Origin: Atriophallophorus winterbourni | Lineage: Eukaryota > Platyhelminthes > Trematoda > Plagiorchiida > Microphallidae | Assembly: GCA_013407085.1 (NCBI GenBank) | Contig: JACCGJ010013535.1 | Coordinates: forward strand, 1-64,000 | Length of the DNA stretch: 64,000 bases | Direction of reading: 5' to 3' | In this document: piece by piece, positions 31,280 through 43,289 of the stretch | How the letters are laid out: each line of letters starts with the position of its first letter | Numbering within the stretch: position 1 is the first letter of the stretch | Program-made: the position numbers and the translations under genes | The notes under the pieces: model-generated | The model's input: only the letters and a program-made list of their open reading frames with translations | The model's database searches: none | What the model was told of the DNA's origin: nothing

Positions 31280-32370
31280 CCAAGTGGTGATTCATAGTGG
31301 ATATCATCAATGTCATTTTGCTCGTCAGAAAATGTTTGCGTATGGACGGTATGTTTTGCCTCTGAAGCGAGCGTTGCATGAGATGTGGTTAAATAAAGGA
31401 ATTTCGTTCAACACTTCGTATAATAAACGATCAAGAAAATTCACCGTAAGAATCTTGTATTTCAGTAAAGTCAGGAAATTAAAGTCACGAATGATGAAAA
31501 TGTTGTTTCGATATCTGGAATAAACTTCAGCTGCTAACGATGCTCAGTAAATTGCACAAACAACACAGTGTTCAGCTGTCGATAATTCAAGTAAACACTA
31601 AAGTCTCTCTTCCAATATTAAATCGTTGTCAGTGATTTTGCTGAACGTGAGATGTTAATCAGATGTTGATCCTCCACGGTCTATACGATCAAGATATAAA
31701 GGAAACATGTTTGGAATGGAAATTTCATCCTCAGCTAAAAGATGATTGAACCAGGTTTCAGTTACTGATATCAGGAGTGGTGAATATTTTCCCTGAAGCT
31801 CGATTAACGCGAGTAATTTATTTGTCAAGCATTGTGCGTTTGTGTACAAACATTTAATATTTGATATGGGTGAATTTAATGAATGAAGGTTATTCGAGCA
31901 GATAAGTTGAGTATCAAAGATGGTGGGGCTCGTGTTAATGGATATATTACATCGCCGACTCCCATAGAATCTGTCGACATCCGTTTTTCGGATTGAGATT
32001 CCCGGCATCCGTATGTCCATTATCAAGAGGTTGGGCCACTTCCACAATAGTGCTGATTTTCAGGAGTTTAGTTTTAAGTTTGATCAGTCGCGGAAGTTTG
32101 TATTGATGCTGGTTCCAATTGCTAAGCACGGTATCCAACATAGTGGTGGTCATTAGTGCCAGTTTAAGGGGCACTGCCGTTATAATTTGGTAACTGTATA
32201 GAATTTTTCATTTGGGAAAGCTGCTCTTCCAGCAACGACAATCTACTTTCTATTCCAATCGGCTCTTTTCCAACAGATGAAACTATACTCTTGCGATGCC
32301 CATTTATATTTGAATTACTACAGGCATTGCATAAATAACAAACACATAGAAATGATGGAAATGCATGCAA
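31280..32370 (-). mobile_element. CR1-type LINE 5' part (endonuclease), decayed
   Basis: Minus-strand start of a CR1 ORF2. The coiled-coil-like ESRLSLLEEQLSQMKN near 32270 is followed by the endonuclease start IKCLYTNAQCLTNKLLALIE, LISVTETWFN and DEISIPNMFPLYLDRID (31880-31690), then past a stop a degraded GDFN block (NNIFIIRDFNFL, near 31480) and LFNHISCNARFR. It stops before the RT, so it is 3'-truncated or deleted. It is not joined to the plus-strand CR1 at 33753. Confidence 0.7.
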
Positions 32371-32399
32371 ATGAGTTTTTTGTTAACAGATGAAGGGTC

Positions 32400-32639
32400 A
32401 TATCGTCCACAAGCCATCCAAACTTATCAGTCGAAGTCTCATCACAAGTTACGTGCAGGCGTTATTGACAAAAAGTACATTTAACCGAAGCACCATCACT
32501 GCGTACCGGACCCAGGCGCTCGGCGGAGAGGTCATGTTGGTTCGAAGCCGCTGTCGGCCGAACAATCTTCGCAACCACAGCCTGATCGATCGACTTTTTG
32601 TCTGCGTGCTGGATCATGACGAGGTCACACATGTTGATG
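32400..32639. other. Spacer before the Gypsy fragment
   Basis: GC-richer sequence than its surroundings. An antisense open frame (32462-32797) continues across the Gypsy fragment and is judged a shadow. The stretch may be upstream Gypsy gag/protease sequence, but I cannot identify a domain. Confidence 0.35.
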
Positions 32640-33752
32640 ACCTGAATTGGGCCTGCCGGTTGAGAGATACGCGTTGGGTCGACTGGTCGATGTAGCCGGG
32701 TTTGAACGGAACGAAGACCGTAATAGTCGGCGAGGATTATCATCTCGTCAAGATCAGTCGAGCCTCCCTGATGCGACAAGAGCAAGAATTGAATCAATTG
32801 ACCCTAGCAATTTTCGTTATTAAAGGCGTCTCTGAGACGATTATCGGTGTCGATATTTTAAACCGATTAAAAGCTGTTATCAGTTTCAACGACGGATCGT
32901 TGCGATTCGATGGTGAGCGGCTACAGCCAGGCAAGAAAAGCGTGGGAACAGCTTGAAAGCTGCATGTGCCAGATTGCAATATTAGAAGCGTGTGACAATG
33001 TTTGGAGAAATTCTCGGATATGTTCTCAGCTTCAGAAGATGATGGGTATTGAGAGTGGATAAAACAATCAATTTTACAGCAGGAATGAACATACTTTCGA
33101 ACTATAACCGACGTATTCCGCTGAAATTGGTCGGAGATGTAGAAATAGAAGAGGACCAAATGCATAAGAAAGGTGTCATAAAGAAGTCCAAGAGCCCTGA
33201 TTGTTCACCCGTGTTGATGGTTAAGAAAGCCGACGAGAGCTACCGTTTCTGTATTGACTTCCGAGAGTTGAATCGAATAACAGTCAAAGACGCACTTCTC
33301 ACACCACACAAGGACAAAATATTCACGCAATTGCGCAAGGCGCAAATGCTTTCATTGGTCAATTTAATGTCCGGATATTGGCAGATGCGGATGACAAATG
33401 AGGATCGCTATAAAACCGCATTTTGTGTAAATCGACAGCAATACGAATTTATCCGAATGCATTTTGGTCTCTGTGATGCCACAGTAACGTTTCTGCGACT
33501 ATTGCTCGAAATGTTGAGCTGCATCACAGATCTAATTGTCTATGGAGACGACATCGTCTTATTCCCGGACACAAATGATCATCACCGGGAACAGCTGAAA
33601 GGGTTTTTAGAGGAGGATCTCTGAATCAGGGCTGAATATAAACAGCACGAAATGCAATCTATCGGAAACGCGAAATATTACGAGTTCTCAATTGTCGCCA
33701 CCGAACTTATCGGCGCGTCATGCTCTTGTGTTGTGTCGAAGGGCACAGTTCT
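32640..33752 (+). mobile_element. Ty3/Gypsy pol fragment, unit 2 copy
   Basis: Same fragment as 9686-10672 but with longer open frames: protease-end ORF 32702-32956 (FVIKGVSETIIGVDILNRLK) and RT 33049-33624 (KKSKSPDCSPVLMVKKADES, CIDFRELNRITVKDALL, NLMSGYWQMRM, MHFGLCDA, VYGDDIVLF). The RT frame starts further upstream (NRRIPLKLVGDVEIEE) than in the other copies, so this is the best-preserved copy. It is interrupted at 33752 by a CR1; the unit sequence resumes at about 36247. Confidence 0.87.
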
Positions 33753-36246
33753 ACCCGATTTCGGGGTAGTGATACGCTGTCTATCTTGGACTTGATACTG
33801 ACAAACGAAGAGTACGTGATTGAAAGTCTCGCTTATGAAGCTCCTATGGGACTCAGTGACAACTTAGTTATCACGTTTGATTATATTTGTCAGGCAATCA
33901 GAACAAGTGACACCAGCAAGTTGATTAAGAAAATTGACTTTTCACAACTTAATAATACTCTGAAGAATGTCACAGACCCTGGACTCGAGTCCGACAGCGT
34001 ACAAGGTCAGTGGCAATGGATGGCAAACGAAATTAAAATTGCAGTTGAAATGCACTCTCATCTTGTTCCGAAGGTGCGGAAAAGGGGATACAGGTTTAAA
34101 CTGAGAAGCCGAACACGAAAATGGTTGACTATGCGAAATGCTGCATGGCGGGCTCACCGACTTGATAACACTGCTGAAAGTTGGGAAACATTCCGTTTGC
34201 TGAGAAATAAGGTAAACAAACTTGTTGTTGACGACAAATTGAATTATCAAAAACATTTACTCGACAAAATGGAATCAAACCCAAAAATTCTCTATCAGAT
34301 CATAATAACCGGTCTAGATTAAATTAGGGGTTGTCGCCCTAAAGACATGTGATGGAATAAAAACGACAGCATCGCAATCAGCCGGAGTTCTAGCGCAATT
34401 CTTCTCCACTGTCTTCAGTCCACCGAACACCGTAACCAGTCCTTTGACCTCCGTGATCTCGCCAGAAAACGTTTTACAGCAACTAACTTTTAGCTCGGAC
34501 AGTGTCCTCCGTACATTGTTAAAGCTCAACACGAAAAAGTCTCCTGGAGCTGATGAAATTACCCCGCTGATCCTCAGAAGCTGTGCCTATTCTTTGTGTA
34601 CACCGCTTACCTACTTATTTAACCTCTCTATAACCCAAGGTTTCTTTCCCTGTGAATGGAAGACTGGTATCATTACCCCCATCTACAAAGGAGGGAACCG
34701 TTATGAAGTATCCAATTAACGACCAGTAACAGTACTACCGGTGATCTCTAAAGTGATGGAGCGCCTCGTTGCAAACAGCATCACAAATCACCTGGAAGAT
34801 AATTGCTCGCTCGCAATCGAACAACATGGCTTCAGAAAAAGACACTCTGGCCTTTCAAACTTTCTCCTTGCCCTCGATGACTGGACACAAGCTGTGGACA
34901 AATGTTTCACCATACATGCTTGTTATCTGGATATGTCCAAAGCATTCGATCGTGTTAACCACAGTTTGTTACTACAAAAAATAGAGCAATGTGGCATCAA
35001 GGGCTCATTACTAGCCTGGTTGGAGGATTATCTCCGTGACCGTGTTATTCGAGTAAGGGTTGATGGTGCTTTGTCACGGCCCATTACAGTAGCAAGTGGA
35101 GTGCCGCAGGGATTGGTGCTTGGATCAATTCTTTTCTTGCTCTATGTAAACGATTTACCAAAACTTGTTCGGTGCAAAATCTTGCTATTTGCGGATGATA
35201 TCAAGTTGTGGACACAAGTACGCACAACTGAGGATTGCAGACAGCTTCAGCTGGACCTCAATGTCTTACAGGAATGGTCGGTTAAAAATGAACTTCCTTT
35301 CAATGTGAGAAAATGCAAGGTATTGACAGTTGGAAAACCCTTCGAGTTCTCTTACACCCTTGGTTCCCATACTCTCGAAATAACTGACAAGGAGAAGGAC
35401 TTGCGTGTGTGGGTGAGCAGCACGTTGAAACCGTCACACAACGTTAAGGCTGTCTACGAAAAAAATGTCAAAAGTACTGATTCTGCTGAAACGCGTGTTT
35501 GGGAGTTTCAAGAAGCCGACTGTTCATCGAATAATTAATACCTACTTGAGGCCCACCATGGAGTATGCGGTTCAGGCTTGGTCACCCTGGTTAAAGAAAG
35601 ACATCAATCTCTTGCAGCGTATCTTTCATCGGACCACGAAGCTCGTGTGCGGCTTAAAGCACAAACAATACGAAGATCGTATTGCAAACCTCAACCTCTT
35701 CGACTCTCCTTACCGACGTCTTAGAGGTGATCTGATCCTAATGTTTAACATATTGCATACCCCCATATCCCCTTAATACACTATTCACACGACAACCACC
35801 AACAACCAGCCGGAGTCATGAGTACACAGTACTAATTCCCGACTCGCAACTGAACTGTCGAAGAGATTTTTATTCTGTACGTGTATGTTTCACTTGGAAC
35901 TCCCTACCCTCGAATGTTGCACATGCACCCAACATGGATATATTCAAATCCAGCTTAGACAAATTCCTGTCAACCCACCCGAACATTGAGACTATGTATT
36001 CCACAACCTATTAACTTTGAACTCACACATCAAATCATCTCGACCCCATGGACATACATGTGCCATTCCACTGAGTGAAAACAGTTTCTATCATTTGGAT
36101 TTTTACCTGATTCCCGAACTGTTCAGTAAGCAAACAAATCCCGTTTTTACTGAGATATGTTATTTGTAAATTTCCATATTTTTCTGTGGTTTTTGTAAAG
36201 CTATATGCTTTTTAGACCATTAAAATTGAATTGAATTGAATTGAAT
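33753..36246 (+). mobile_element. CR1-type LINE insertion, 5'-truncated, largely readable
   Basis: Present only in unit 2: units 1 and 3 read straight from 'cagttctgc' to 'atatcattc'. It starts in the endonuclease C-terminal part (TRFRGSDTLSILDLILTNEE). Next come the linker, RT N-terminal KSPGADEITPLILRSCAYSL (34444-34719), palm 34741-35538 (YLDMSKAFDRVNH, ASGVPQGLVLGSILF, FADDIKLWTQ), and the C-terminal domain 35465-35776 (RPTMEYAVQAWSPWLKKDIN). Three frame breaks interrupt it. The 3' end has 'gctttttagacca' and four TTGAA repeats (36222-36246), linking it to the fragment at 7105. No clear target-site duplication, as is usual for CR1. Confidence 0.88.
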
Positions 36247-36390
36247 ATCATTCAAAAGCACATGATTAGCGCTCATCGCGAATGGACTTCGCACATTCAC
36301 AAATGCAATTTTGCTATTTTTTGCTAAAGCGCGCTTTATTCAGTGTCTCAACCTACCGAATGAACCACAAATAATAAATAAACGACTGAA

Positions 36391-36630
36391 ATGCGGGATA
36401 AATTAAAACCAGAATTTCAACATTATTGGTTTTGGTTAATCAAGAATTCTTCGAGGTACATCGAACCTATTCCCCAAATCCAACAAATTGATGGTGTAGC
36501 TAAAATACAGTGCAAACTGGATGCATTTAAAAGGGTGTTTGCAGTGCTGAGACAAATTTGAGATGCGAAAAGTGAAAACGGGTTTAAACCTGATATCTTT
36601 CTATTTGAAGTTGAGGTAATCTTTTAAATA
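36391..36630 (+). pseudogene. Broken copy of the 57441 ORF (unit 2)
   Basis: It reads MRDKLKPEFQHYWFWLIKNS and LDAFKRVFAVLRQI, then a TGA stop near 36560; the downstream exon-like part reads TTT-TCA-AAT-TGA. It differs from the unit 3 ORF at several residues and by a 2-codon length change, so this copy is not functional. The surrounding 36247-37095 holds nothing else recognised. Confidence 0.4.
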
Positions 36631-37094
36631 AACCACCAACTAATTAAAAGATTCAAAAGTATTTTCAATGTTTGGCCTCAAGGGCTTCTTCACGATACTA
36701 AAACCAGTATTCTGCAAATTCGTACCGTTCACTTTAATAGAAATGCATTGTTTTGTGTTCCGAAGAATAATTAAAATAATCGCATGGATTTCTCAGTTTT
36801 CAAATTGATTTAGCGAATGGAATGTTATTAATGCCTTAAATAAATTTACCTGCATAGCACGATGTGAGTGCCCGGAGTAACAAAACCATTTGAATTTGCG
36901 ACATTTGACGCACTGTATATAGAATGAGAATATTTTGATCGTATAGAATCAACCAGTCATGTGAACGCTCGCAAAACGCCCCATAGGTTGATAGATCAGG
37001 GATAAATTCTGAATCGAATGCGCAGTTTTGCACCTAATGGTGTTTGAAATTAATTTATTACGCTACTTTCTATTGATAGTAGTAAATTTGAAAA

Positions 37095-38230
37095 AACCAA
37101 GCAGCTAAGTGCTGAATCTGCTCCTCTTGGGCTTGCAGACGACGCTTTACACAATGCCTCACAAATATGCCGTCAACAGCATCTCTTGCTAATTCGTGGG
37201 GTCAATGCATAGAGCTTTCATATCTCTTTTGCGACCGTATTTTCACATCAAGTGCGGTCTGCCAATTGTCGCATTCCTGATTTCAAGACACCATAGAATA
37301 GATATTTGGGAATACGACAATTTTCGATTCAGCTTTCAATCGTGCATTGTGTGGATGGTCCAGGTTTTATCACCGTACAGTTGAGAATTCAGTACGCGTG
37401 TGCTGTATTCCATCGTCTTTGTCCTAACAGTCATATTTCGTCTGCCACAAACACGAGAGTTCAATCAAAACAATAGATGGCAGATTCTCAGGTAACCCTC
37501 ATATCAATTTAGGTGTCTAGCGAAAGGTTATCCGCAATGATTGAACTACGATATGTGAAATGATGTACTGGATCAAGCTTACTGTTTTCAATAGTGACGA
37601 TTGGATGGAATACGATCCATGGACCAAAGACTTTGATCTAGCTCTAACTGATTGTTAGACAAAAGCCTGCATTTCGATGTAAAACCGTCCATTAGTGGCT
37701 GGATGTGTTCTTAGGAGTGAGCAATAACTGTTGCATCATTAGCAAACAGCAGGTCACAGATAAGCATATCCGTACCTTGTTTTTTTGCTCTCAACCGCTT
37801 TATGTTGAAAAGCTTGCCGATAGTTCGCGTGAGTAGGTAAATGCCTTGTGAACTGTTTCTAAAAGCGTGTTTCAGAAGCAGAGAAAAGAAAATCTCGAAC
37901 ACCGTATGATCAAAAACACCATTGTCTGACGCTTCGGCGAATGTCAAATGTTTCTGAACTGTAACCGGTAAATTGACTGAGTCCTTTAGGCCAGATTGAA
38001 ACCAAATAACGAGTTTGATCAGTCTTGGGGGCAGCCTGCCAGATCGAGTATTGTGAAAGGACCCCCCCAGCTGGCGTAGTCAAATGCCTTCCTTAAATCA
38101 ATGGAACTGCGTATAATTGCATACGCTGTTCCCGAAATGTTTCTAGAAGTTTCCCCAGGGAGAAGATCATGTCAACGGTTTATCTTCCCCTGTTGAGATT
38201 CGGAGTAATCTCAGATCAGCTAAAACTTGT
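37095..38230 (-). mobile_element. LINE relic, minus strand, unit 2 copy
   Basis: Same decayed element as 11640-12800. Readable block at 37711-37947: FEIFFSLLLKHAFRNSSQGI, LLTRTIGKLF and LLFANDATVIAHS, again with ND for the catalytic DD. It shares its deletions with the other two copies. Confidence 0.7.
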
Positions 38231-40156
38231 AACCGAATCTCCTAGACTTAAGCAAAGAATATGCCTACACCATTCTGAATGAAAATTCTTCTGTAATTGT
38301 TGCAGTCGCCTTCATCACACTTATTCTTAAATAGCGTGATGATCTTCGTTTATTAAATCCCCCTGCTAGCTAGTTTAGATGATTGAATCACATTTTTGCA
38401 ATTTAATTTAGGAACTTGGATAATTTTGGGTTTAAACATCCATCAAAGCTAGAAACGATCACATATGCAGACATAGAGTTACTCACATTCAGTATTATAT
38501 AATTCTTAACGAGGTTGGCGTTGATAAGCTTTATGCGCCTGGTGACAGTTGGGAATATTTAAATTACAAACACATCTAGCTCATGAGATCATTCTGTTCG
38601 ACTTATCTGTCCTATTCATCGTAGACGTTTTTTTCGAACAAAATCAAGTTCTTAATGATGACCTTTACACTTTTAAAGATGCAAATCACAACGATTGTAC
38701 CGAATTTACCTTTATTTTTCTACTGTTCATCGAAGCTTTCATTTTTGTTTGCCACTTTCGGTCGATGTCGACCATGGATCTACTTCACGAACGCGTGATG
38801 GTTCCATGCGCCGCATCTTTCTGAATAACAAAACAATCTGATTCGGAAGTGACAATCTTTACGGCAAAGCGCGCAGAGATAGACAGTACCAGGTGTATCG
38901 TTGTCAGCCGTTTTCCGCGGGGTGACCTACTTTCAACATCGTTTTTTTGATAACGCATTGAGCTAATCTCAACTTCACGCAGTTTTCAGTTCGTCCGATT
39001 GCGGTTTAGAACGGAATCATTAGAAAATCCGCTAATACGAAGCTAGATTATGATGTTGGCCACTATCCGAAAATGTTTAACATTGATGTACAACACATGC
39101 GCATAAGGGTTTCATGCTCCACAACGTTTCCAACGACCTAACAGTCCGATTTGGGAAGAATATTTCATTCTTAGATCACATTTATTTACACCAGGAAATG
39201 GCGCTTTACATATAGCCTCAAACAGAAAATTCTTCGTAATTATTAGATTCAAATATCAAGGGTAAATGCGAACTTAAAAAGCCGTGCTATCCAGGTCACA
39301 ATTGAGTCGTCGCTTAACGAGAATGTCCAACGTTTTTTCTGAAACAAATTTAACCCAAATCAATCAATGTGAGATTAAAAAGCAACATACAAAAGAGTGA
39401 CTCCACCTATCATGGAATATTAGCAATGAAATGCATGGAGCTAAATATAATGCGTTGCAGAAATGTTTCATAATAACCGATAGGGGCAAAATTCTAAGCT
39501 TTTATTTTGCGCGTGATCACAATGTAAGCTGTCTCACGGTTTAAAAAGGATATCGCAGTATTCGACGACAACTGAATAATATTGAAAATTGAGAAGCATG
39601 TCGTGAAATAACCTTATGTACTCTAACATGAAATGCGCCTAGCCCAATTCTGAGTCTGTTACCAGGATAACTTTGAGAAGACGCAGTAACTTCTCAATGT
39701 TCAAATTAAAACGACAATGATGTTATGACCATTTTCGGAGAGATTTCGAAAAACCAGTTCGCGAAAGTTATCCACAAAATAACTTGACTTGAAACGGTTT
39801 ACCTATAAAAAATCTTGTGTTTAGAGCTCAAAGATCTGATATTATAAATAAAAAATCAGAATTATGAAATAAAAAACCAATGGCCAAGAAATTTGATTGG
39901 AGTACAGATAAAACTCACGAGCATTTAATCTGGAGACTCAAGTAAAATGTTTCGACAACACAGGCAACAATACACATGATTCACACAAAACAAGAGCACA
40001 GCGCAATAGAAATGTTAGTTCCTTATACACTTTGGTAGATTCAGGTTGATTACTTCAATTTTTATATAAAAAGTTATTTTAAATTCCTCTTTGTTATCTG
40101 TACCTTTGATATACATACATCTACATTAGTCTCGAATGTAAAATTCTGGATTCAGA
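38231..40156. other. Unit sequence without a recognised gene
   Basis: Copy of 12801-14725. The hydrophobic ORF at 38549-38824 has a different N-terminus from its partners because of a small deletion. Confidence 0.5.
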
Positions 40157-40341
40157 GTGCATCCATTAAAAAACTTATTTCACTCACAACATCCATTCTT
40201 AAATCAAAAGGAAACGCTCCAATAATGCATTTGTGAAATTTCATAATCCATGGCTTTCATATTGCTAAATATCACATAGTATTACACTGCTAATCTTGTT
40301 TACGGGTTCAAACATTTGGATATAAGCAATACACCAATATA

Positions 40342-40700
40342 CTTGCGTAGACGCTGAACTGTTCGATCGCATTGATCACTGTTTACTGCTTCGTGAGCTA
40401 CAAGATGACGGTATCACTAGAATAATGCTTGCATGATTGGAAAGTTATCTGTTTGAACGTAGAGAGAAAGTCATAATTGATGGCAAAATTTCCTAAAATG
40501 TTGATGGCACGAACAGATTCACACAAGTTTTGGTACCCTGCTCAAAACTGCTACTTATATTCAAAAATGATCTACGGTTATTTGTTCGGTGTAAACTTGT
40601 TCTTGCTGCTGTTCGTGTGAGACTTTGAATGAATGCCAAATCTGTTGAGAACTGTCTAGTTATACCTGCAGATCCATACAAGCTGCAACGATGGTCATTT
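40342..40700 (+). pseudogene. Degenerate non-LTR RT fragment, unit 3 copy
   Basis: Same relic as 185-545 (ELFDRIDHCLLLRE and later blocks), with further small changes. Non-functional. Confidence 0.5.
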
Positions 40701-40704
40701 CAAA

Positions 40705-40975
40705 ACAGTCTATATTTTATCAACGGTTTCAAAGCTCACTGAACCTGATCTAACTGTCTCCACCTGATGACGGCAAACAGCCAGAAAACGGTAGTGGTGT
40801 GTAAGATAACTGGATGTTAGCATCACAATACATTGGTCTTTTATATGCGCCTTGATCGCTTGGCCAGGAATCACTTTGTGATTCGGTATTTGAACATCAT
40901 GGTACTTTGTAAGAACCCTATATAACAGTGGCATACAAGTTTAACGTTGTTAACCGCTTTTCCACTGTTTCAAAT
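40705..40975 (+). repeat. Hammerhead repeat, subfamily A, unit 3 copy
   Basis: Same position in the unit as 545-820. It keeps the hairpin GAATCACTTTGTGATTC near 40869 intact, unlike the unit 1 copy, where the second arm is changed. Confidence 0.7.
40760..40797 (+). ncRNA. Hammerhead-like core (A, stem III mutated)
   Basis: CCAC, CTGATGA, GGC-aaaca-GCC, GAAA, ACGG, TA, GTGG. Stems I and II are intact, but C15.2 is changed to A as in units 1 and 4. Confidence 0.5.
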
Positions 40976-40977
40976 TT

Positions 40978-41905
40978 GCTGACTATATGAACGATAAACC
41001 AATACCAAATGACAGTAAGATGGTTTTGTTTGCTGACGATATAAAATTATGGAGGCGACTCAGAAATGCTGATGATTGTATTTAGCGGCAAAACGATTTG
41101 AATGCTTTGTACAAATGGTCATCCGAAAATAAGCTCTAATTAAATACGCAAAAGTCGAAGATCTTCAGATTGGTCGTGAGCTTGGCTTTCCCTATCAATA
41201 AAAGCTCGGCAACAAAAACCTGGTGTACACCGAAGATTAAAATGACCTGGGTGTCTGGAATTGTGGTAGTTTAAAAAATGGTCTACAATGCGAAGTCGGC
41301 TGTTAGGCCTATTACGGAGTATGTTTGGACGGTTTTCCCCGTGGTGTTTTCCTCCCATGATTAATACATATATACACACGATTCTAGACTATGCCGCACA
41401 AGCCTGGACACCATGGCTCCGAAAAGATATCTTACTTTTGGATCGCATATATCAGAGAGATTGACATTGGACTCGAAAATATGCGATTCGCTGGGCGACT
41501 CAGACGACTGGAGCTGAGTAAACTTGCACAAAGAAGAATACGGAGTGATCTCATCCTCGCATACTGTTTCTAACCTTCTGGATTTATTTTCCACCTTCGA
41601 ACTTGCAGCAGCAGACATGGCATGGTTGCAAGTTCGAAATACCTCAATGCATACGGAACTACCGCGGTAATTTGTATTCGGTGCGCGTGTGTGCTTTGTT
41701 TGGAATTCCCTTCCTGCCGATTTAGTAAGCACAAACAGTTTATCTATACTCTAATCGAAATTTGACGATTATATGAAAGCTAATCCGAATGTTGCCCCAA
41801 ACTATTAATAAACTATCATCGTCCCATTGATGTTGATTATATCTATGTACCTATAGTTCGACTCTTTGGTTTTTTCTAAATCTTGAATCTTGAATCTTGA
41901 ATCAA
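40978..41905 (+). mobile_element. CR1-type LINE fragment, unit 3 copy
   Basis: Counterpart of 824-1885 with a deletion of its 5' part and extra frame breaks. YMNDKPIPNDSKMVLFADDI (about 40985) and LDYAAQAWTPWLRKDI-like codons near 41385 remain. It ends in TTGAATC tail repeats near 41880-41903. Confidence 0.7.
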
Positions 41906-42860
41906 GAGAACCTTTCAACAGATAACACAGTACATACAACGAGAGGGATGAGAGAGTCATGATTTTCTTTAGGCTGATGGTATTATCTTGTATTACTTTA
42001 TTTTTTATTCCAATTGACAGTATTATTCGAATGGTGATCAGTTTGTGTGCGCGCTGACCAGACCAGCTGCATCGATATATTCGTAATATTTCAAAGCAGT
42101 TTTCCACCCTGGTTGTTCTTACATATCTGCGTATTTCATCAGTGCAACACCATCAAGACATCCTTTCAACAGATAGCACAATAACATACAACCAGAGTGA
42201 TGAGAGGGTCTATATCATGATCTTATCAAAGCTGATGGTTTTATTCGTCTTGTCATTAATCTGCAGGACTGATTAAACGCGCACTACATTTGTTGCTTCG
42301 TGTAGGTGATGGATTTGTTGGCAGTGCCAATTTCGGAATAGAATACATGATTTGGCATCGAGTTTTACCGTACGTTCGTGTGTATCCGGAGCTGTAAGTC
42401 GACCATTTTCGTGAGTCATTAGTGTATGCTTTGCAAGCTATTCACAGATTTTAAAGGACTGTCTCTAATAAAATAAATAGCCATTAACAAGAAAGAGGTT
42501 GAAAATCGACCCTAATTGATGATACAATTTTCACCAAACAATATACTGCACATGTAAATTGAATAATAGAAAAAGTCAATAAATAAAATTTTATGGAAAT
42601 TAAATTGCATTAATTAGGCCTATGAATTTCAGAAAAAGAGGGTTTCTATCTCATATATACGTGTGATAAGACGTCATCTGTGATTCGATAGATATGCAAA
42701 ACAAAACTAAATTTCCAGGATTAAATAGTGCCCATTTTGGATTTATTGAAGTAATTTTATATCACGCTTTCTCAATACACATTGAGATATCCGACAAAAT
42801 ATTAATGAACTGCAAATTTAATTTGCCATTTCTGACAGTCGCTATTTTTGAAAACCTATC
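41906..42860. other. No gene recognised
   Basis: Unit sequence equivalent to 1886-2580, with an extra stretch near 41990-42160. Open frame 42694-42936 runs into the Penelope flank and is not supported as a gene. Confidence 0.5.
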
Positions 42861-42944
42861 CCTGGCAACCGATTCGAATATGTTTGGGACCGATCGTGTA
42901 TTCATAATGCAAAGACATTTGAATGCAATCAGTTAGACTAGTTT

Positions 42945-42988
42945 TTGGTTAACGTTTCACTTCTGACACAGAAGCTTCGTCAGACCAA
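42945..42988 (-). ncRNA. Hammerhead-like motif, Penelope 3' terminal repeat
   Basis: Minus strand: TTGGT, CTGACGA, stem II CTTCTG-tgt-CAGAAG with an extra AG on the 5' side, GAAAC, GTT, then AACCAA. The core bases fit CUGANGA...GAAA, and stem I pairs UUGGU with ACCAA, allowing one inserted A. Hammerheads are known in Penelope-like element ends. Confidence 0.6.
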
Positions 42989-43289
42989 GTGTGATAGTCA
43001 GGATAGGGAACATGATTAAGTAGTAGTCAACCCACCACCACTTATTTGACCTTACCGCTAAACAGCCTATAATACGCCTACAGTGTGTCACGTTTCGTGG
43101 GAATGACCAGGATCAGCGGTCCATTTTCTTCACAGTGTGTATCCAAATCAATCTGATACAAGTGAACACGGTCAAGGTCAGTTGACACAGCTGCCCACAT
43201 ACGTAATAGTACATAACTAACGGGGCTAAGGCTATTTTTTAAAGAAAAACAAAAATCTAATTAACTAGTAGCTATAAGGTGAATAAAAA

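Larger units (their letters stand above)
14726..40156 (+). repeat. Segmental duplication unit 2, with replaced core
   Basis: The first 231 bases (14726-14956) match the unit start, and 32640-40156 match the unit end, from the Gypsy fragment onward. Between them lies about 17.7 kb of different DNA with two divergent DLC genes and most of the hammerhead repeats, in place of the segment holding DLC-a and DLC-b. It is therefore a mosaic unit rather than a simple copy. Confidence 0.8.

Noticed and set aside
32462..32797. 111-codon minus-strand ORF with a CTFCQ ending
   Set aside because: It overlaps the Gypsy protease-end region on the other strand; two Cys alone do not make a zinc finger.
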